Assembly (NCBI GenBank): GCA_014898425.1
Contig: RCSZ01000005.1
Location: forward strand, 992,001 to 1,056,000
Source: Botryotinia globosa
Lineage: Eukaryota; Ascomycota; Leotiomycetes; Helotiales; Sclerotiniaceae
Direction of reading: 5' to 3'
DNA length: 64,000 nt
Shown here: piece by piece, positions 43,601 to 57,042 of the stretch
Position numbering within the stretch: the stretch's first letter is position 1
How the letters are laid out: every line of letters begins with the position of its first letter
The notes under the pieces: generated by a model
What the model was told of the DNA's origin: nothing
Seen by the model: the letters and a program-made list of their open reading frames with translations, nothing else
Databases searched by the model: none
Translations under genes and position numbers: made by a program

Positions 43601-45947
43601 TCTTTCCATGATGCGACCCTTATTTCGTTTGTCCTCTCTTGACTCAAACCTTGGTCGATTTTAACTTTCTATGATTAATCATCCTTCTCTTCTCTCGTGC
43701 CGTGCTCAATCAATACCGACCGGCTTCTCGATTCATCCATCCATCCATTCATTCATTCATACCCCGATTCTATCATCCGAGATACATACGAATACCAGGT
43801 AGGTACTTATCAACCATCTTACCGTCGCATCTGCAAATGCACTTTTCAGGTACGGGGGTCCCGGGAACGTGTGTATTGGACCCTGAATGTTTTAACCCCT
43901 GGTGGGAACCTCTTTTTTCTTGGGTAATACTAACATGCACAGCCCTAACGATGGATCACTTCACGGCGAGGAAACCGGGACGCCACGTTGTGTCTCTGTT
44001 CTATTCTGTTCTTCAATATTTATTTTTGGAGGAACGCTGGAATCGAGGTCGAATAGTATAAAGATGAGAAGAGAAGAGATGAGATGAGATGATGGAGGTG
44101 GATGGGAATTGAACAATCCCATTCCCGTCATATGATGGAATGTGGATGGAATCTGCAATCGAAACTCCTTATGGATTAGATTTAAAGGAGAATATTCCTC
44201 TGACCATCTAATCCCACACCAGAATCTTTCTTTTGTCAACAGAAAGGAGCACTAGGCAGATTTCTCTCCCACCTTCTCGTACAATTTTCCATCCATACAA
44301 GGTTCATTCCCTATCTACTGTCCTCTACACTATGCCACACCACCCATCTGGCAATCCCTCGTCTATTTCGTCATACACATGCACCTTCGCCTCATTTAAT
44401 CGAGCATCCAGCTTTCTTCAGCTCAACATCACCTCACCCATTCCCAAAAAGTTGTGTAAGGATAGCAGCCTTGAAATTCGGCCCTTGGGGGTATAGTTCC
44501 TCGACTTCCGGTCATATCAAATGCAATGTACAAGTCGTGTCACATACTAGTCTTAGCTTCCACATCGTTTCGCTAATTCTTTCATCTTTGAGCTGTGTAT
44601 GGATTCTCTCCTTCGCTCAATCGATTCGCGCGGGTTTCAATTGGGGCTCTTGGGATTTTTCGCCGAGAAGTTGGTGATATGCTTGCGCTGGACAGGGTAT
44701 CTTTCAGTGCCAAATGATCGTCCTGTTCGGAAAATCGGATGTGTATCACAGCTACAGTTGTGAGTCAGTCTCATTGTCCTGGAAGTATCTCCTCGGAGGA
44801 CTTCATTTCGAATGCAATTGAGTTCTGCATCTGGAAATCCTTTCCACTAATGCATTTTGTCAACCATTCGACCATATGTCATACTTCATTTCGCACGTTA
44901 TAACGCGGTATCAGATATTAGGGTTAGGGTTCCCGATATTGGGTTCTTCAGGATGTTACTGCATGTAACATTAGCCTAATCATCTCGTCTCATCTCATCT
45001 CATTCTCCAATCTGCCAGGCAAACATCCATCCTCAATGCAACATCTAAGCAATCTCACTAGCGCGAGCCTCGGCGTGCCTCGCGTTAACAACCTTTGATA
45101 CATATCCAAGTATTCTCTCTCATCCCATCCCAGCCAAGAAACAACCATAAACTTCCATGCACATCATAAGATGCAAATGTTGCAATGCCATGTGCAAACC
45201 ATGTTCGCATTGCGCACAAGGTAGCATCTGCTAGAAATAGATGGGATGGAAATGAGACAGCAGACGTTAGGTTACAATATGGTATTTTTTCTCGTAACTT
45301 ACTCGTTACTTCTATTTCTCTCTCGTGTCTAGTTTACGTTCTTTTTATGTGTACCTAGGTAGGTAGATATTGCAATGTGTTGTGATAAAATTACCTGGGG
45401 TTTGCGGATAGTTTTTATATTCGGAGGTTGAGTTGTGCTATCGATAGTGTTTTTGTATGTCGTACAGGTACTCTAGCTACCTACCATTGAATACTATAAT
45501 ACTAACTCGGATGATTAGTTTTATATGCGCAGGTACAGTACTTGATTATGGTATTAGGCGATAAGGGGGTTTACGAGCTGATAATTCCACAAGCTGATGA
45601 TTCTTGAGCAAAAATGTCGATTTCCTTAATGTACAGATCAAGTCTTGAATTGAACCGACTACATATATGCACGTGCTATGGAACCTTATCGCTTCCGCAG
45701 GTTTCTCTCCAAACTGTCTCTATCCATATCTTCACTTCTGTCTCATTATATGATGATAAAATGAAGGATTTCTTGCGTTAAATGTTCATACGTTCTCATT
45801 TCCAAGAACCTTATTATCTATCCCAGCCCCAGTGATCGTAACCGATACCATAAATCCAATGAATGCAATGTATCAAGTATCATGCATATGTATATGCACC
45901 TTAACCCTCATTTACACCCCCTTAACCCCCTCGTCTATACCCCAAAA

Positions 45948-47354
45948 CTAATAAGGATCCCACTCCAACCTCCTCTCCAACAGAAAAGATTCCACCGGTA
46001 CCCCCCTCCACTTCTTCTCCCCCCCCTTTGTCACATTAAAAAACTCCACCTCAAACCCCATCACCTCTTTCCAACCCCTAATCAAGCGTCTCCAATAACA
46101 CGTCTCCGCCGCCGGCGTGAGATATCTCTCTCTGAAAACTCTCACGCTCCTCTCCGCAATCTCCTCTATCCCCTTTTGATCCTTCCCCTCAATCAACTCC
46201 ACCATCTTCTTTTCCAACCCCTCAAACTCCCTATCCACCTCGATGTAATTCTGTTCCGGCCCATCCTTCTTCATCAACGGATGGAAAAATTCCATCCACT
46301 CCAACTCATGCGCCACAATCACCGATCGACAATTCCGCAGATACTTCAGCCGCGCGGAATAGGAGTTTCCTTCCGTGTGCGCCAGAAACTTGTACTGACA
46401 GTGCTCATCCATACTCTTCAAATCATTCTTCATACTCCCCTCATCATGCCAATCCAACGTCTTCACATCCGCCCACGCCTTCCCCTCCGTCACATTAACG
46501 AATTTCTTGCGCACCTCCAAGTTCATCGTCGCGCCTCGCCACAACAATTTATCAATCTTCCGACGCCATGGCCACTCGCTCTCGGTCAGGATGGCTTTCA
46601 TCTGCATTTCTCCGTAGCTCCCGATTTTCGTCTCGGGCCACGACCAGAACCCGTATTCGGGCATGAGCCACGTTTCTTCATTCTTGCCTTGTCGCGCGTA
46701 GAGCCACTGCGGATGTCCTTCCATCTTGTCGTCTACGTTCATGGTGAATTCGATGTTGGGGAGAGGTTCCGGGGACGTGAGCATGGCGCGGTGGAGAGCA
46801 TGCAGCGTGGCGATGCCGCGGGAGTAGATTTTCCCGCACGTGTCGATTATATACAACTATCTTCTTGTTATTTTATGTCTATCTCACCAAGCTCTCCCAT
46901 CGCCGTCGACAAGATTGCTGAGAGAGAAAGAACCAAGAACACAAACCTGCTGATCGAAAATCATGGCCCGGATAAACCCATTCAACGCCGGCGTATCATC
47001 CAACTCCTTCCTCATCACCTTCTTATTCTTCCTCAGCTTAACTGGTCTCTCCACCTCCTCGAACAGTCCCGGGAACGCGACATCGCACTGCTCTTGCGTC
47101 AAGAACAAATTGCGATAATCTCTCGTGTAATTCCACGTCCCGTCGAATCCAAATCGTCCACGGATATAATCCGAATCCTGCTGCGCATCGGATCCATGGC
47201 CGACGGTGGGGGTATATATCCTTGGAGGCGGCGCTGGAGAAAACTTTTTGGGTCCAGTGGTCCAGAGGAAGATGAGGAGAGTGAGGAGAAGCGCGAGGAC
47301 AAACGGATAAGGACGTCGCGCAGTCGCCATGGCCAATTCGTGAAAAATCGCCAT
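45948..47354 (-). CDS. GT90/CAP10-type glycosyltransferase, type II membrane protein
   Basis: Two exons, 46947-47354 and 45948-46856, are joined in phase 0 across a 90-nt intron, giving 438 residues. The N-terminus has a short cytosolic tail and a signal anchor (YPFVLALLLTLLIFLWTT, about 17-34), as in Golgi glycosyltransferases. The lumenal part shows the CAP10 (DUF821) pattern: LDDTPALNGFIRAMIFDQQ, IEFTMNVDD, WLMPEYGFWSWPE, WPWRRKIDKLLWRGA, CQYKFLAHTEGNSYSARLKYL and VIVAHELEWMEFFHPLM. The last blocks correspond to the sugar-nucleotide-binding core known from Cap10/POGLUT/KDELC relatives. Probable role: transfer of xylose, glucose or a similar sugar onto cell-wall glycan or glycoprotein. The donor and acceptor are unknown. 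The start at 47354 has A at -3 and G at +4; a second ATG at 47333 is possible. Confidence 0.88.
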
Positions 47355-48914
47355 ACTGAGACCGATTCTCTTCCACACATGAAGATGAAGGAATGCACAA
47401 CGTCAAAGAAGAAAATTCAAGACACAAGGGAATCCGATGAGTAAGTAAAGGTAAGGGGGAATGCCAATGTAACATTTACGTCAGATTCCACCCATTACCC
47501 GAAATACAAATCTCACGCCGCAGAGATACATACTCCACAAGTAGCTAGTTCTTTACCCTTTCCGAGCATCGATTGTGAATTTGTGGCGGGCTTACACTGA
47601 TAACCGCTCCATATCTGGATGGATACCCTACATCCCTCACCCACTATCCGCAAGAGCCAAGCAAGGAAGCGCATGAAAGACCGAACCAAAAATGTCCAAC
47701 AAAAAGAAGCCGCATACCCACCACCATTCATCCATCTCCCCATCCCAGACCGAGCAAAAAAAAAAGACGAACAAAAACCCTCTTCGTATCAAAGAACCCC
47801 TTGAACACCCTATCCACAATGACGAGCCTCCTTCCATCTGACCCCCACTATCTTTACCTTGGCCGAACGAATAGAGACAGATCCCTCATCCCCAATCCCC
47901 AAATTCAACCATGTTCTCAGACATCCAATTGACAATCCCGTCCACAGCAAAGAAACCCTTGAATTCCCTCATCACTAAAATGAAGAAACGTGGTGGAGTG
48001 AAGTGGACTGGGAAGTTAAACATGTAAACGTGAATCCATCAAAATGCTTCAACTTTAGTGACTTTCGGGACTTGGGACTTAGGGTTATTTTCCCCAAGCG
48101 TCGTTCCCTACATGATTTTCGGCATGGGCCGAATGGCGGTAAATCTAATACTTGTGGGAAGACTGACGACTACTGATGTCTAAAATACAAGAGCGAGGTC
48201 TCTCTCTTTATATGCATACAGTACACATTAGTGTTGCGCATCGTGTAACAGCAGATAGTTGATTCATTTATCAAAATTATTGTATTCTACGCGGCGCATA
48301 TACTCGCAATATAAAAGATTATGAAGCCAAGAGATCTCCCAGGCCAGGGGGAGAACTCGGTGCCTTTACCCATTCTACCCATCGCGTATGTACAATATGC
48401 AGTCGAATTAATTTGTACAATTGATACTTACTATATTGTTAATGAGTACATGGAAACAAACACTTCAAATACAAATACTCACCATGTACCCCAGAATATT
48501 AATACATCATATAATTAAATAGTTCAGGTCCAGATGATTTACACTTTACCAATTTTTTTTCTACAACCATGCACAGGCTTACCAGCCAGGCCTTATCAAT
48601 TACTTGTATTGCATGTAAATCATGGGGGTGCTGATCTTCCTCGCTAATCATGATAATGAGCCCTTCTAAAGGTATTTTCAAAAGCTCCATTCCCAGATGC
48701 AATCATTACCAAAAACTCCGTAGCCAGATGTGCGACCTATTGACCCTCAATATCCATGACACCAATAGCAATCCTGCTCCAGAAACGCGCCTCTGATGCA
48801 GTGATAGAAACGATGCGCCTTGGAAACACTTTTGTTCATCGTGCATATCACGCTCCTCCCAATCGATCATATATGTACAAACTATGCGTTGATCTCTCGT
48901 ATATCGCATGCAAA
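47355..48914. other. Spacer between the GT90 and DUF1752 genes
   Basis: No gene is supported. The left part is the promoter of the minus-strand GT90 gene, and 48500-48914 is the 3' region of the DUF1752 gene. Small frames (47513-47837, 48321-48518, 48499-48909) show no domain. Confidence 0.4.
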
Positions 48915-50555
48915 TTACTTCATGGACTGTTTCCGCTCATGTTTCGGTAATGTCTTAGGTTCTAAACTCCTCGCTTGATCTCGTTCGAGCAGAAGCGAAA
49001 GTTGCGACTTGCTTTTACTCAAAGGTCCCGATGGACTTGATGCTAAGCTTCCTGATATAGGACTAGGAGGAGCTGCTTGTGAAAATGATTTCTTTGTAAA
49101 GAGATCTTTCATAAGAGCTCGAGCTCTGCCTTTGCTTGGTCTCTCTGGCGACGCGGGTACTGCTGCAAGTTGGTTACCATTTCCTAGATCGAGGTGACCA
49201 GTTGCATCAGTCAATGTTGGCGCCGAGCTGACCATGCCTTTGGACTGGTGTTGTAACAGATTTTTCCCACTCGCTTTCCTATAACCAGGGGGTTTGCCAT
49301 TGCTCGAACCCTTCGACGTGGTCGATGCCGGAGAATCCGGACTTGAAGTTTCCGGTGGTAACATGCTGGCTGTTTTAACATTGTCGTGAAGCATTCTTTG
49401 TACCTTGAACTCAGCCTCACTGACTTGAGGTACTGAAACCTGGTTGCTTGCTAGTGTCTGAAGGTTGTTGGAAGGCTCAGGCTGAGTCGGCTCAATCTCA
49501 ATACTCTCCTCGCGAGTGCTTGCAAGTTTGCGCGAACCACCCACAGTTGGAGCGGCTGATCTGGAGGGATTCCGCTTGGTAGGCGAGGTTGTAGTCCGCG
49601 GTGTAACGTTCTCTTGCGCGTTCTGATTTCTGACTGGCAGTACAGATAACGTCGGCAGCCTCCCCAAAGTTCTATTCTGTTGTCCTTGTCCGCCCGGAAC
49701 TCTCGCCGAGCTATCGTTCGAAGACTGTGAAGTTTGCGAACTCTGTCGCCTGACAACAATTGGTCTCTTCTTCTTGGAAGCTGACGCAACAAATTTCTTA
49801 CTTGCCGGTGCAGGCATTAACTTTCTATCAATCTTCTCCTTCTCGATCTTCTCCCCAATAGTAGAGGTATGCTCAAGAATTGGCGAAGGTGATTGTACAC
49901 CGTTCTTGGTTGTGTTTGTGCTACCAGACTCGTCTTCTGAAACTGGCGGGGATATGAATCGTGCAGTCGGTCGAGGACCGTTTGCAGAAGGACCTCGAGT
50001 CTTTTTTAATATTGGAGGTGGCATAGGAGCAGGTGCCCGAGGAATTGATGTCAGCGTTGTACTTGATCGGCTATCGTTGCGAACACGAGCAACAAAAGTT
50101 GTCGAGGCCGTCTTTCCAATACAGGCTACACTATTCTGATAGGTACAAATTCAGTATGGGGCTCCACGGGTCATTGATAGGTTTGCATACCATTGGCTTC
50201 TCATTCTCATAGCGATTGGGTGGACCTCTGAGTGGCACAAAAGTGTCACCCTCTGAGATATGGACGAAAAGGCGAGCAACAGTTGAAGCATCCAACTCTC
50301 GACTCCGACTTCCCCATATTCGCCACCAATAATTCTCCAAACGCTCAGCTGTAGGGTCGAGAAGTCTTCGTTTTGTTGTGGTATAGACTAGAAGATGATA
50401 AGCTTGATGCTTAACTTTTTAATCAAGATATGTGAGGTACCTTTCCAGAATCTGGCAATGTCTGCAAGATCCAAAGGATCGTTCTTGATTCTCTCAATGG
50501 TGCTTCCAATCTGAGGAGAATTGACCACAATGCCCTTGGGCAATATCAATGCCAT
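48915..50555 (-). CDS. DUF1752 (AreA GATA-like domain) protein
   Basis: Three exons, 50441-50555, 50191-50387 and 48915-50135, are joined in frame (introns 53 and 55 nt) to 510 residues. The N-terminal ~100 residues are the conserved part: NSPQIGSTIERIKNDPLDLA, DIARFWKVYTTTKRRLLDP, then AERLENYWWRIWGSRSRELD and VARLFVHISEGDTFVPLRGP. The helix around DLADIARFWKVYTTTK is the DUF1752/'nitrogen regulatory protein AreA, GATA-like' motif shared by the N-terminal part of AreA and several fungal regulators. No GATA zinc finger is present, so this is not AreA itself. The remainder is Ser/Pro/Lys-rich and disordered, with basic patches (KKFVASASKKKRPIVVRR). It is probably a nuclear or signalling adaptor; the function is unassigned. 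A long TTC array lies about 370 bases upstream of its start. Confidence 0.85.
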
Positions 50556-50925
50556 CTTCTTCACGTCGCCAGACCCTAAAGTTGTAAAGTGACTGCAGCT
50601 CTTCTAAGGCAGGCAGCTAGCCTACCTAGAAGTTGCTGCGTCACCGTGAAGAAGAAAGACGCTTTAACAGCTAAGAAAGCTGAAAACTAAAGTAAGGAAT
50701 TAAAATTTGGGAAGTATTAAGTATTGGCCGGTTATAGAAAGGGACGGGAGATCGGTGACAAGTGAATCTGTAGAAAGACAAGGTTGTAAGGAAGAGATCC
50801 AGGATATTGATGATGAGAGAGAAAAAGCTAGTGAAGCTAAGAAAGATAGTGAAGATAGTATGAGATTTTAGTTTTATGGAGAAATTCGAAAATAGAAATT
50901 CTAGAAGTAATTTCTTTTTCCCCAA

Positions 50926-51013
50926 GCTTCTTCTTCTTCTGCTTCTTCTGCTTCTTCTTCTTCTTCTTCTTCTTCTTCTTCTTCTTCTTCTTCTTCTTCT
51001 TCTTCTTCTTCTA
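50926..51013. repeat. TTC trinucleotide array upstream of the DUF1752 gene
   Basis: Close to thirty TTC units, with two TGC interruptions near the left end, lie some 370-460 bases 5' of the ATG at 50555. On the transcribed sense of that gene it reads GAA. Such polypurine tracts can form H-DNA. Confidence 0.9.
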
Positions 51014-51596
51014 ATCAATAAGAATCCGAGCCCGAGGGAATAACAAAGCAAAGCAGAGAGAATCGAAGATGGCTAATAACTTAAGGTTTTGGTTATGTGT
51101 GCTTGGGTAGGTATCAGTTTTGTACGTACCAAGGGGGGTTGATTAAAATGATGGAAAAAAAATATTATTGGTTCGGAAATGATCCGAGGAATGAGAATTT
51201 GATGAAATGTGTGAATGTGTGAATTTGTGTGGATTTGATTTGATGCGAGGAGGAGGAGATAGATAATAAGTAGGTGGTCGGTAAGTCGAGTTCACACGAG
51301 TGAATATTTCGAGTATATAATATGATACCTATCTCAAAGTCGACGAGGGAGAAATGTCATGTGAATGAAGTGACGATTGATGATTGATATAATAAGATAT
51401 AAAGTATCTCGGATTGAAACCATTGACTTCTATTCGGTGAGTCGGCAGGTAGGTAGGCAAGTAGACAAGTTACCTATATCGATGGTCGTCAGATGGTAAA
51501 GGGTGTTGTAGGTAACTTTTTCATTCGAGGGAAGAAAGGTTCGAGTTGAAAAGATAGTAGGTATCTGATGTGGTAGGAGGGATTGAAGGAGGTATG

Positions 51597-51668
51597 TGTG
51601 TAGATGTGTAGATGTGTAGATGTGTAGATGTGTAGATGTGTAGATGTGTAGATGTGTAGATGTGTAGG
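51597..51668. repeat. 8-bp tandem array GTGTAGAT
   Basis: About nine consecutive GTGTAGAT copies with only marginal variation at the ends. Confidence 0.9.
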
Positions 51669-52325
51669 TACTGTAGATACATAGGTAGATACATAGGTAC
51701 AAACGACAAACGTAACGGGATTGTTATGAAATGCCATCAATCATTATTACTTTGTATTATTCTTGTTCTAATTGTTTTCATTTTGGCTCCAGTACTCCAG
51801 TCAGTCGGAACAGAAAGAACGTATAACGTATAACGTGCACGGGGTACTTGCGTCTTTGCTTCTTTGCTTCTTTGACAGCACAGCTCAGATAGAATAGGTA
51901 GGTACTGTAATAAGGAAACCAAATGGAAATCAAGTTTTGCAAATCTTTTCTTTTTAATTTGGAAGAAATAACTTGGTTGAGGTAGTGTAGTATCTCTCTC
52001 GGTCTGTATGTGTGATCGGGATGGATACGATATAATAGACCTGGTGCCAGGTTGACGGACAATATGAATGTGAATGGATGTGGATATGGATATATAAAGT
52101 GGATATATAAATATATAAAGTGGATATATAAAGTGGATATGACAAGGCGACTGTTGTGATTGCTGGAGACTCCGAGACTTTTTTGCGTTGGCTTTTACAT
52201 CATGTACGTACAAAACGGTACACTACTGTGCGAAGCAATCCATGGGAAGACTTCTCGAGTCCGTAAAGAATGATCAGTAGGTAACGTGACGAGCAATCAT
52301 TTATGTAATGAACTTCATCTACTGT

Positions 52326-52327
<2 letters not shown>

Positions 52328-52383
<56 letters not shown>

Positions 52384-52421
52384 TTCCTTTGCTCTTGTTG
52401 ATACTTGAACTTTTCTACTCC

Positions 52422-52459
<38 letters not shown>
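52328..52459. repeat. CT run (52328-52378) followed by AAC run (52422-52459)
   Basis: There are about 25 CT units, then about 40 bases of unique sequence, then about 12 AAC units. This is a compound microsatellite. Confidence 0.9.
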
Positions 52460-52460
<1 letters not shown>

Positions 52461-55400
52461 TATGGGGTGGCCTTGTTCTTCATGGAATATTAACTTTTAA
52501 TCAAATTAAAACGGTGGGAACCTTATGGGAGTAGCCGGTGCTGATGCTTATAAGTTAGTCGAGAAATCAAGCCAGGGTTCTGACCCAGGTATCACATTCT
52601 ACTCGGCCATTACCTCTTCTTCCCTTCTCTTGGAGAGATGTGGTTATCATTGATATCGTGATTCGTTTATATAATACTGTGGGGATGATGAGATGTTGCA
52701 ACAAGAAGGAATAAGAAAAGTAGGCAAGGGAGGGAAGGTGTATATGAAAACCGTTTGATGGGCCCGAGAATATCTATCCAATCCTAGTGTCACAAACAAC
52801 ACAAAGAATGCCGTGTTGAGTGGCAATTGCTGCAACTCATGACTTAAGACTTGCGTGAGGAGCATCTAGCCATCCTACGGAAAATATGAAGTTGCACTGT
52901 ATGCCTTTTCTACCCTTACACTGCTGAAAAGCATTGATATGTTATACATACCTAATCTTATAGTACTACCTGTCCATCGGAAGATCAATGCAGGGAAATT
53001 GGACGTGGTGAGATGAGATGAGATAAGATTGCCATGAGAATAGCTTCATCTCTTGTCTCAATTTCTCAATGTAGAACATCCGCATCATCGTCGTGCAAGA
53101 AACACGGCCCAGTTCCTGCTTCGACGGAGTTCGTCCTCCGTCCTCCGTATATTCCATATCAAATAAGCCGATGATGACCATGTTGGTACTCGAAATCGGT
53201 AAATAACATGTTGCTACCTGCTACCTAGCTCAAACTAACTATATTCAGGGGCTTTGCGACATGCATCAAGGCACGAGGCAAGGCAAAATGAATGGGATAC
53301 AAGTTACAACGCGAGGCCGGTTTCTAGCCTTGAAACCGCCCCGGCAGTGATAATCTACGGCACGGCTCATAGTTCTCGCGTGGTCAATCTCGCATTGGGT
53401 ATGATACCCATAGTACATCTCTTATAAATCTTACAGTTGGGCTGGCACGCTTTATAGCGTCCCGTTACTCAATCTTACCGACCTATGCGACTATTCGGAC
53501 TCACCGCTGTCGCAGGATTCTAGTATTCGTCTTACTATGGGAAAACGCATATAATCACTGATCACGAACGAGTCATTGCTTGCTTTCAAAAGCCAGCAAA
53601 CAAGCTTGAGGCAAGCAAGAGTCGAGGCAAAAGAGGGAAAGGTAACGAACCAGACAAGGCCAATCCTTCCACCCGAGAAAATAATCCCAACAAACACACG
53701 CACGCATTCTCCATGCGACAACAGAATCTCTCAGTCCTCATCAGCACAACAGAAAAAGTTACCTACCTTCCTAATCTATATCTTCAAGGTACTAGGTAGC
53801 TTTCGTCCAGCTTTGTACATCTGCAATACTCCCCCAAACGTCGCGGAACCCTTTCCGATATCCAAGTACGGAAACGTTTCTGAACATCTGACCTCCTTTT
53901 ATCTCTCCGCCTCAATTTAAGGAAATGTCGTGTGACGTTCACTGTTACTGGTCTGAAGATGGGGGATGCTATTGTGTTACTCTCTCAGAATCCAGGAATC
54001 TAGACTGGCAATGTAGAGTAACAATCAGAACTTGGAATCCCAACAAACGAAACAAATTTGTGATCCAGTATAACTCTTTTCACTAGGTAACCATAGGAAG
54101 TTTCGATTGGAGCCATCGGAAGATACCTAGGTAGATACCTACTCTATGTATCCTTACAAAGTTTTTTATATTGCATTTAGACATTTAAATATCTAGACCA
54201 AAGTTACCAATCCCCCGGATTTTGGACCCCACCCGGTACTTCTCCACACCACATGACTTACAGTACGATATATTACAACGAACAGTAATGGAGTAATGAA
54301 CTAGCACCATACTAAAGCAAGTTTGGCAGGATAAACCGTCTATCAAACCTTTATTGGGAATTGACTCGAGCCTCGAGCCTCAAGCCTCAAGCTTCATGCA
54401 CTCATTGATTACTCTTGAGCAAGGCGGAAAATAGGATCTCTCTCATCCAACCACCCATCCCGCGTGTTTATCCCGAGGCCAGCAGAGAACATGCCCCATA
54501 TCCCATATTCCAATCAACCAAATCACTGTCTCAGAAGAACGGCACCCAACGACACAGTCCTAAACCGTCCGAGATCATATGCCACGACCCAAAATCTAGC
54601 AAAGCCACGCAAAACAAAAGTTTGCCAAACTCAGGGGAACAACCATCCATCCAACGCGATGCCGCCGAGCCGCCCCTTGCCCTTTTTTTTTGGCCACGCA
54701 CGCTCTCTCTACTCCACCCATGTCTCACATATCCTGAGTCCTGACCCGAGAAAACGCAAATTGTTCCTTCCAACCTTCTAGCTCCCTTCCTACTACTCAC
54801 TAAAATGCTTCTAGAAACGTGTTTCTCGTTTTCCTTTTCTTCCTCCGCTGGTCTTTTCTGCGTGGGTGGCGCCATCAGGACGAAAAATTGCTGGGGGGTT
54901 ACAAAATCTCACTCCCTTTCTCAAAAAAATTATACATCAAATCTTCTCATCAGTATTTCGAAGTAAAATCTATTAAGAAATATTTACGAGCGTATGATTA
55001 ATGAATTTTCCAAATCCTGTTATATTAGAATTATAGTTCTATACTATATCATCTGATTATTAAATTATTAAACAAAGGCGAGGCATCTTCTCTTGAAAGG
55101 GGCTTGGCTTTTGGCGAGTCTCTCTATCTAGTTGGTGAAGGGGTAGGTAGGTAGCTGCTCCTCTTCGGCGCAGAGCAAGCCTCAAAATATATTAACTTTT
55201 TGCCTCGTCCTGACTCCTGGCCCCTGGTACCACTGGCGGGCGCGGGAGGGGGAAAGAAGTCGGGACATTACTGTTAGGGATTGGGCAGCAATCTTCTCAT
55301 TTCCCTGAGTATTTGTTTGTTCACCTAGCGTATGCTTATGATTCATGAAGGTGAAGGTGGATGTAGGTGTGAAGGTCGATGTGGATGTGGATGTGGATGT

Positions 55401-55972
55401 GGACATGGTCTGCCTAGGTATATCTCTTCTCTGGGGTGAGCCTCATGTTTTTTATCGGTGAAAGCTTTGAATAGATGGATGGGTAGATGACTTTAAGAAT
55501 TTACTGGGGTTTTTTGGCTTGCTCTACTCCGTACTCACTCTACTCTCGCCAATAGCAGATACAAAATGCACCCTGAGAATCAGATGCAGTAGCAGGTAGA
55601 TTTTATGCCCGGTCGGCGGCCAGCCAGAAAAATACAAGGAATATCGTATCGAACCAATCAATAATTGCCATTCCACAACATTCTCATCAGCAATACCTGA
55701 CTGGAACAGCTTTAGCTTTGTACGTCTATTGGATTGGATGTGTGTGCATCCACGCACTCGGCAAATTTTCGATTCTACACAGGATAGGTACCCAGGTACT
55801 CACTCATACATATATCTCGATACTACTATACTAGGTAGGTATTTCAAGAGGTGGGTAGGTATCTTGATTATTGAAACGCGAATGGAAGGAAGCTTAGCAG
55901 TAGCAATATTTGGCATGGTAGGCTGGTAGGCTGGTAGGCTGGTAAAAAAATCAATGTATTAGAAATTTTCAA

Positions 55973-56116
55973 TACATACATACATACATACATACATACA
56001 TACATACATACATACATACATACATACATACATACATACATACATACATACATACATACATACATACATACATACATACATACATACATACATACATACA
56101 TACATACATACATACA
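55973..56116. repeat. TACA tetranucleotide array, about 36 copies
   Basis: An uninterrupted run of TACA over about 144 bases. It is the longest tetranucleotide array in the window and all frames stay open through it. Confidence 0.95.
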
Positions 56117-57042
56117 CACTGTAACTGTAACTGTTACTATATCTCGGAGTGAAGAGGTACCTACCTACCTATCTACCTAGGCATCTCGATCTAGTACTTC
56201 TAACAATCCATCATCCTTCATTCTTCATCTTGCAATCCTCCAATCAATCCCAAGTCGGTCATTACCTGGTTGTCCCTCGATTTTACAACATCTATTTCGG
56301 TCTATAGCCTACCGATTGATTCATTCATTCATTCATCCAAGCATCTGGGCATCCGTACGATCCCACGCCGTCGCATATCAGGTACCCCCTCTCCCCACCC
56401 TCTCCTCTTCCTCTCCCTCTCTTTCTGCCTCTGCTATCAAAATCTTCAACTACATCTACATCTACGCCTATCCTATCTCATCTATTCCCTCCCCCCAGAA
56501 CTCAGCCAAATCCTAAACACCAAAATTACTCCGAGCAGCACCAACCCCCATGAGAAAAAAATATTCACCCCCACCCCCCGATCCTCAAGGGTCTTCAGAG
56601 TCACGAGTTCATTCGGAGAATTGTTTTTTGCTGCTGTGCAATGTGGTGTGATGTTGTAGTTCGCGCTGTATGCAATATGAGAAGGGGAAGAAAAGGAATC
56701 TTAGGTGTGGGTTTACACGTGATATCGCGAGGGATGGTTGCAGGAGTCAAATGAAGATAGATGAATGGATCAATGATCTTGTGATATTTCGGAAGGTTAC
56801 GCGAATAGCAAGCGGGTATGTAGGTAGGATACGTAAATAATATCACATTGAATGTCAAGGTGAAGTCTGCTGTTGAAAGAAATTTCACAAAGTTCGTCAT
56901 GCTACATTAAGCCGAGTAGGAAGGGGAAGGAAGCAATGAGCCATTTCCACCTATGACTCGGGTTCGAAGATTTAATGCTTTTGTGAACATAAGAAAAGGC
57001 GCTATAAACACACTTGGTGACCTGTTAAAGAACAAGGATCGA

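Larger units (their letters stand above)
41620..45947. other. 4.3-kb spacer upstream of RSR1, repeat rich
   Basis: No coding region is supported. It holds the RSR1 promoter (a GATA run near 41684-41706), AATAATA tracts (42030-42072), GTTTCGTTTG repeats (42173-42200), GTGAGTGG/GTGCTGAGT repeats (42350-42405), a GGAT array (42501-42553), a GATATA array (43093-43160), a 13-mer array, and two adjacent TTAGGG units at about 44920-44932. The open frames 43697-44061 and 44233-44677 lack domains and oppose other frames. Confidence 0.45.
50556..57042. other. 6.5-kb gene-poor spacer with microsatellites
   Basis: No gene is convincingly supported. It includes a TTC array, GTGTAGAT units, GGATATATAAA units (52080-52140), a CT run, an AAC run, GTGGATGT units (55375-55402) and a TACA array. 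AT-rich sequence predominates around 54900-55070. One ATG-initiated minus frame (54531-54875) starts with a plausible MAPPTQKRPAEEEKENEK but loses protein character after about 40 residues. Confidence 0.45.

Noticed and set aside
44915..44935. Telomere repeat remnant (TTAGGG)
   Set aside because: There are only two consecutive units, within chance expectation in a 64-kb window; no subtelomeric features are nearby.
45882..47444. 520-codon plus-strand open frame
   Set aside because: It is the antisense shadow of the GT90 glycosyltransferase, whose minus-strand exons carry clear CAP10 motifs and proper splice sites.
50671..51051. Poly-Arg protein on the minus strand
   Set aside because: It is produced by the TTC array upstream of the DUF1752 gene.
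54531..54875. 114-residue minus-strand gene starting MAPPTQKRPAEEEKENEK
   Set aside because: It is plausible for about 40 residues, then random; there is no domain, no convincing splice continuation and no neighbour context. Not supported enough to list as a gene.
55868..56119. Cys-Met-Tyr-Val repeat protein
   Set aside because: It is the TACA array; the frame has no coding flanks.
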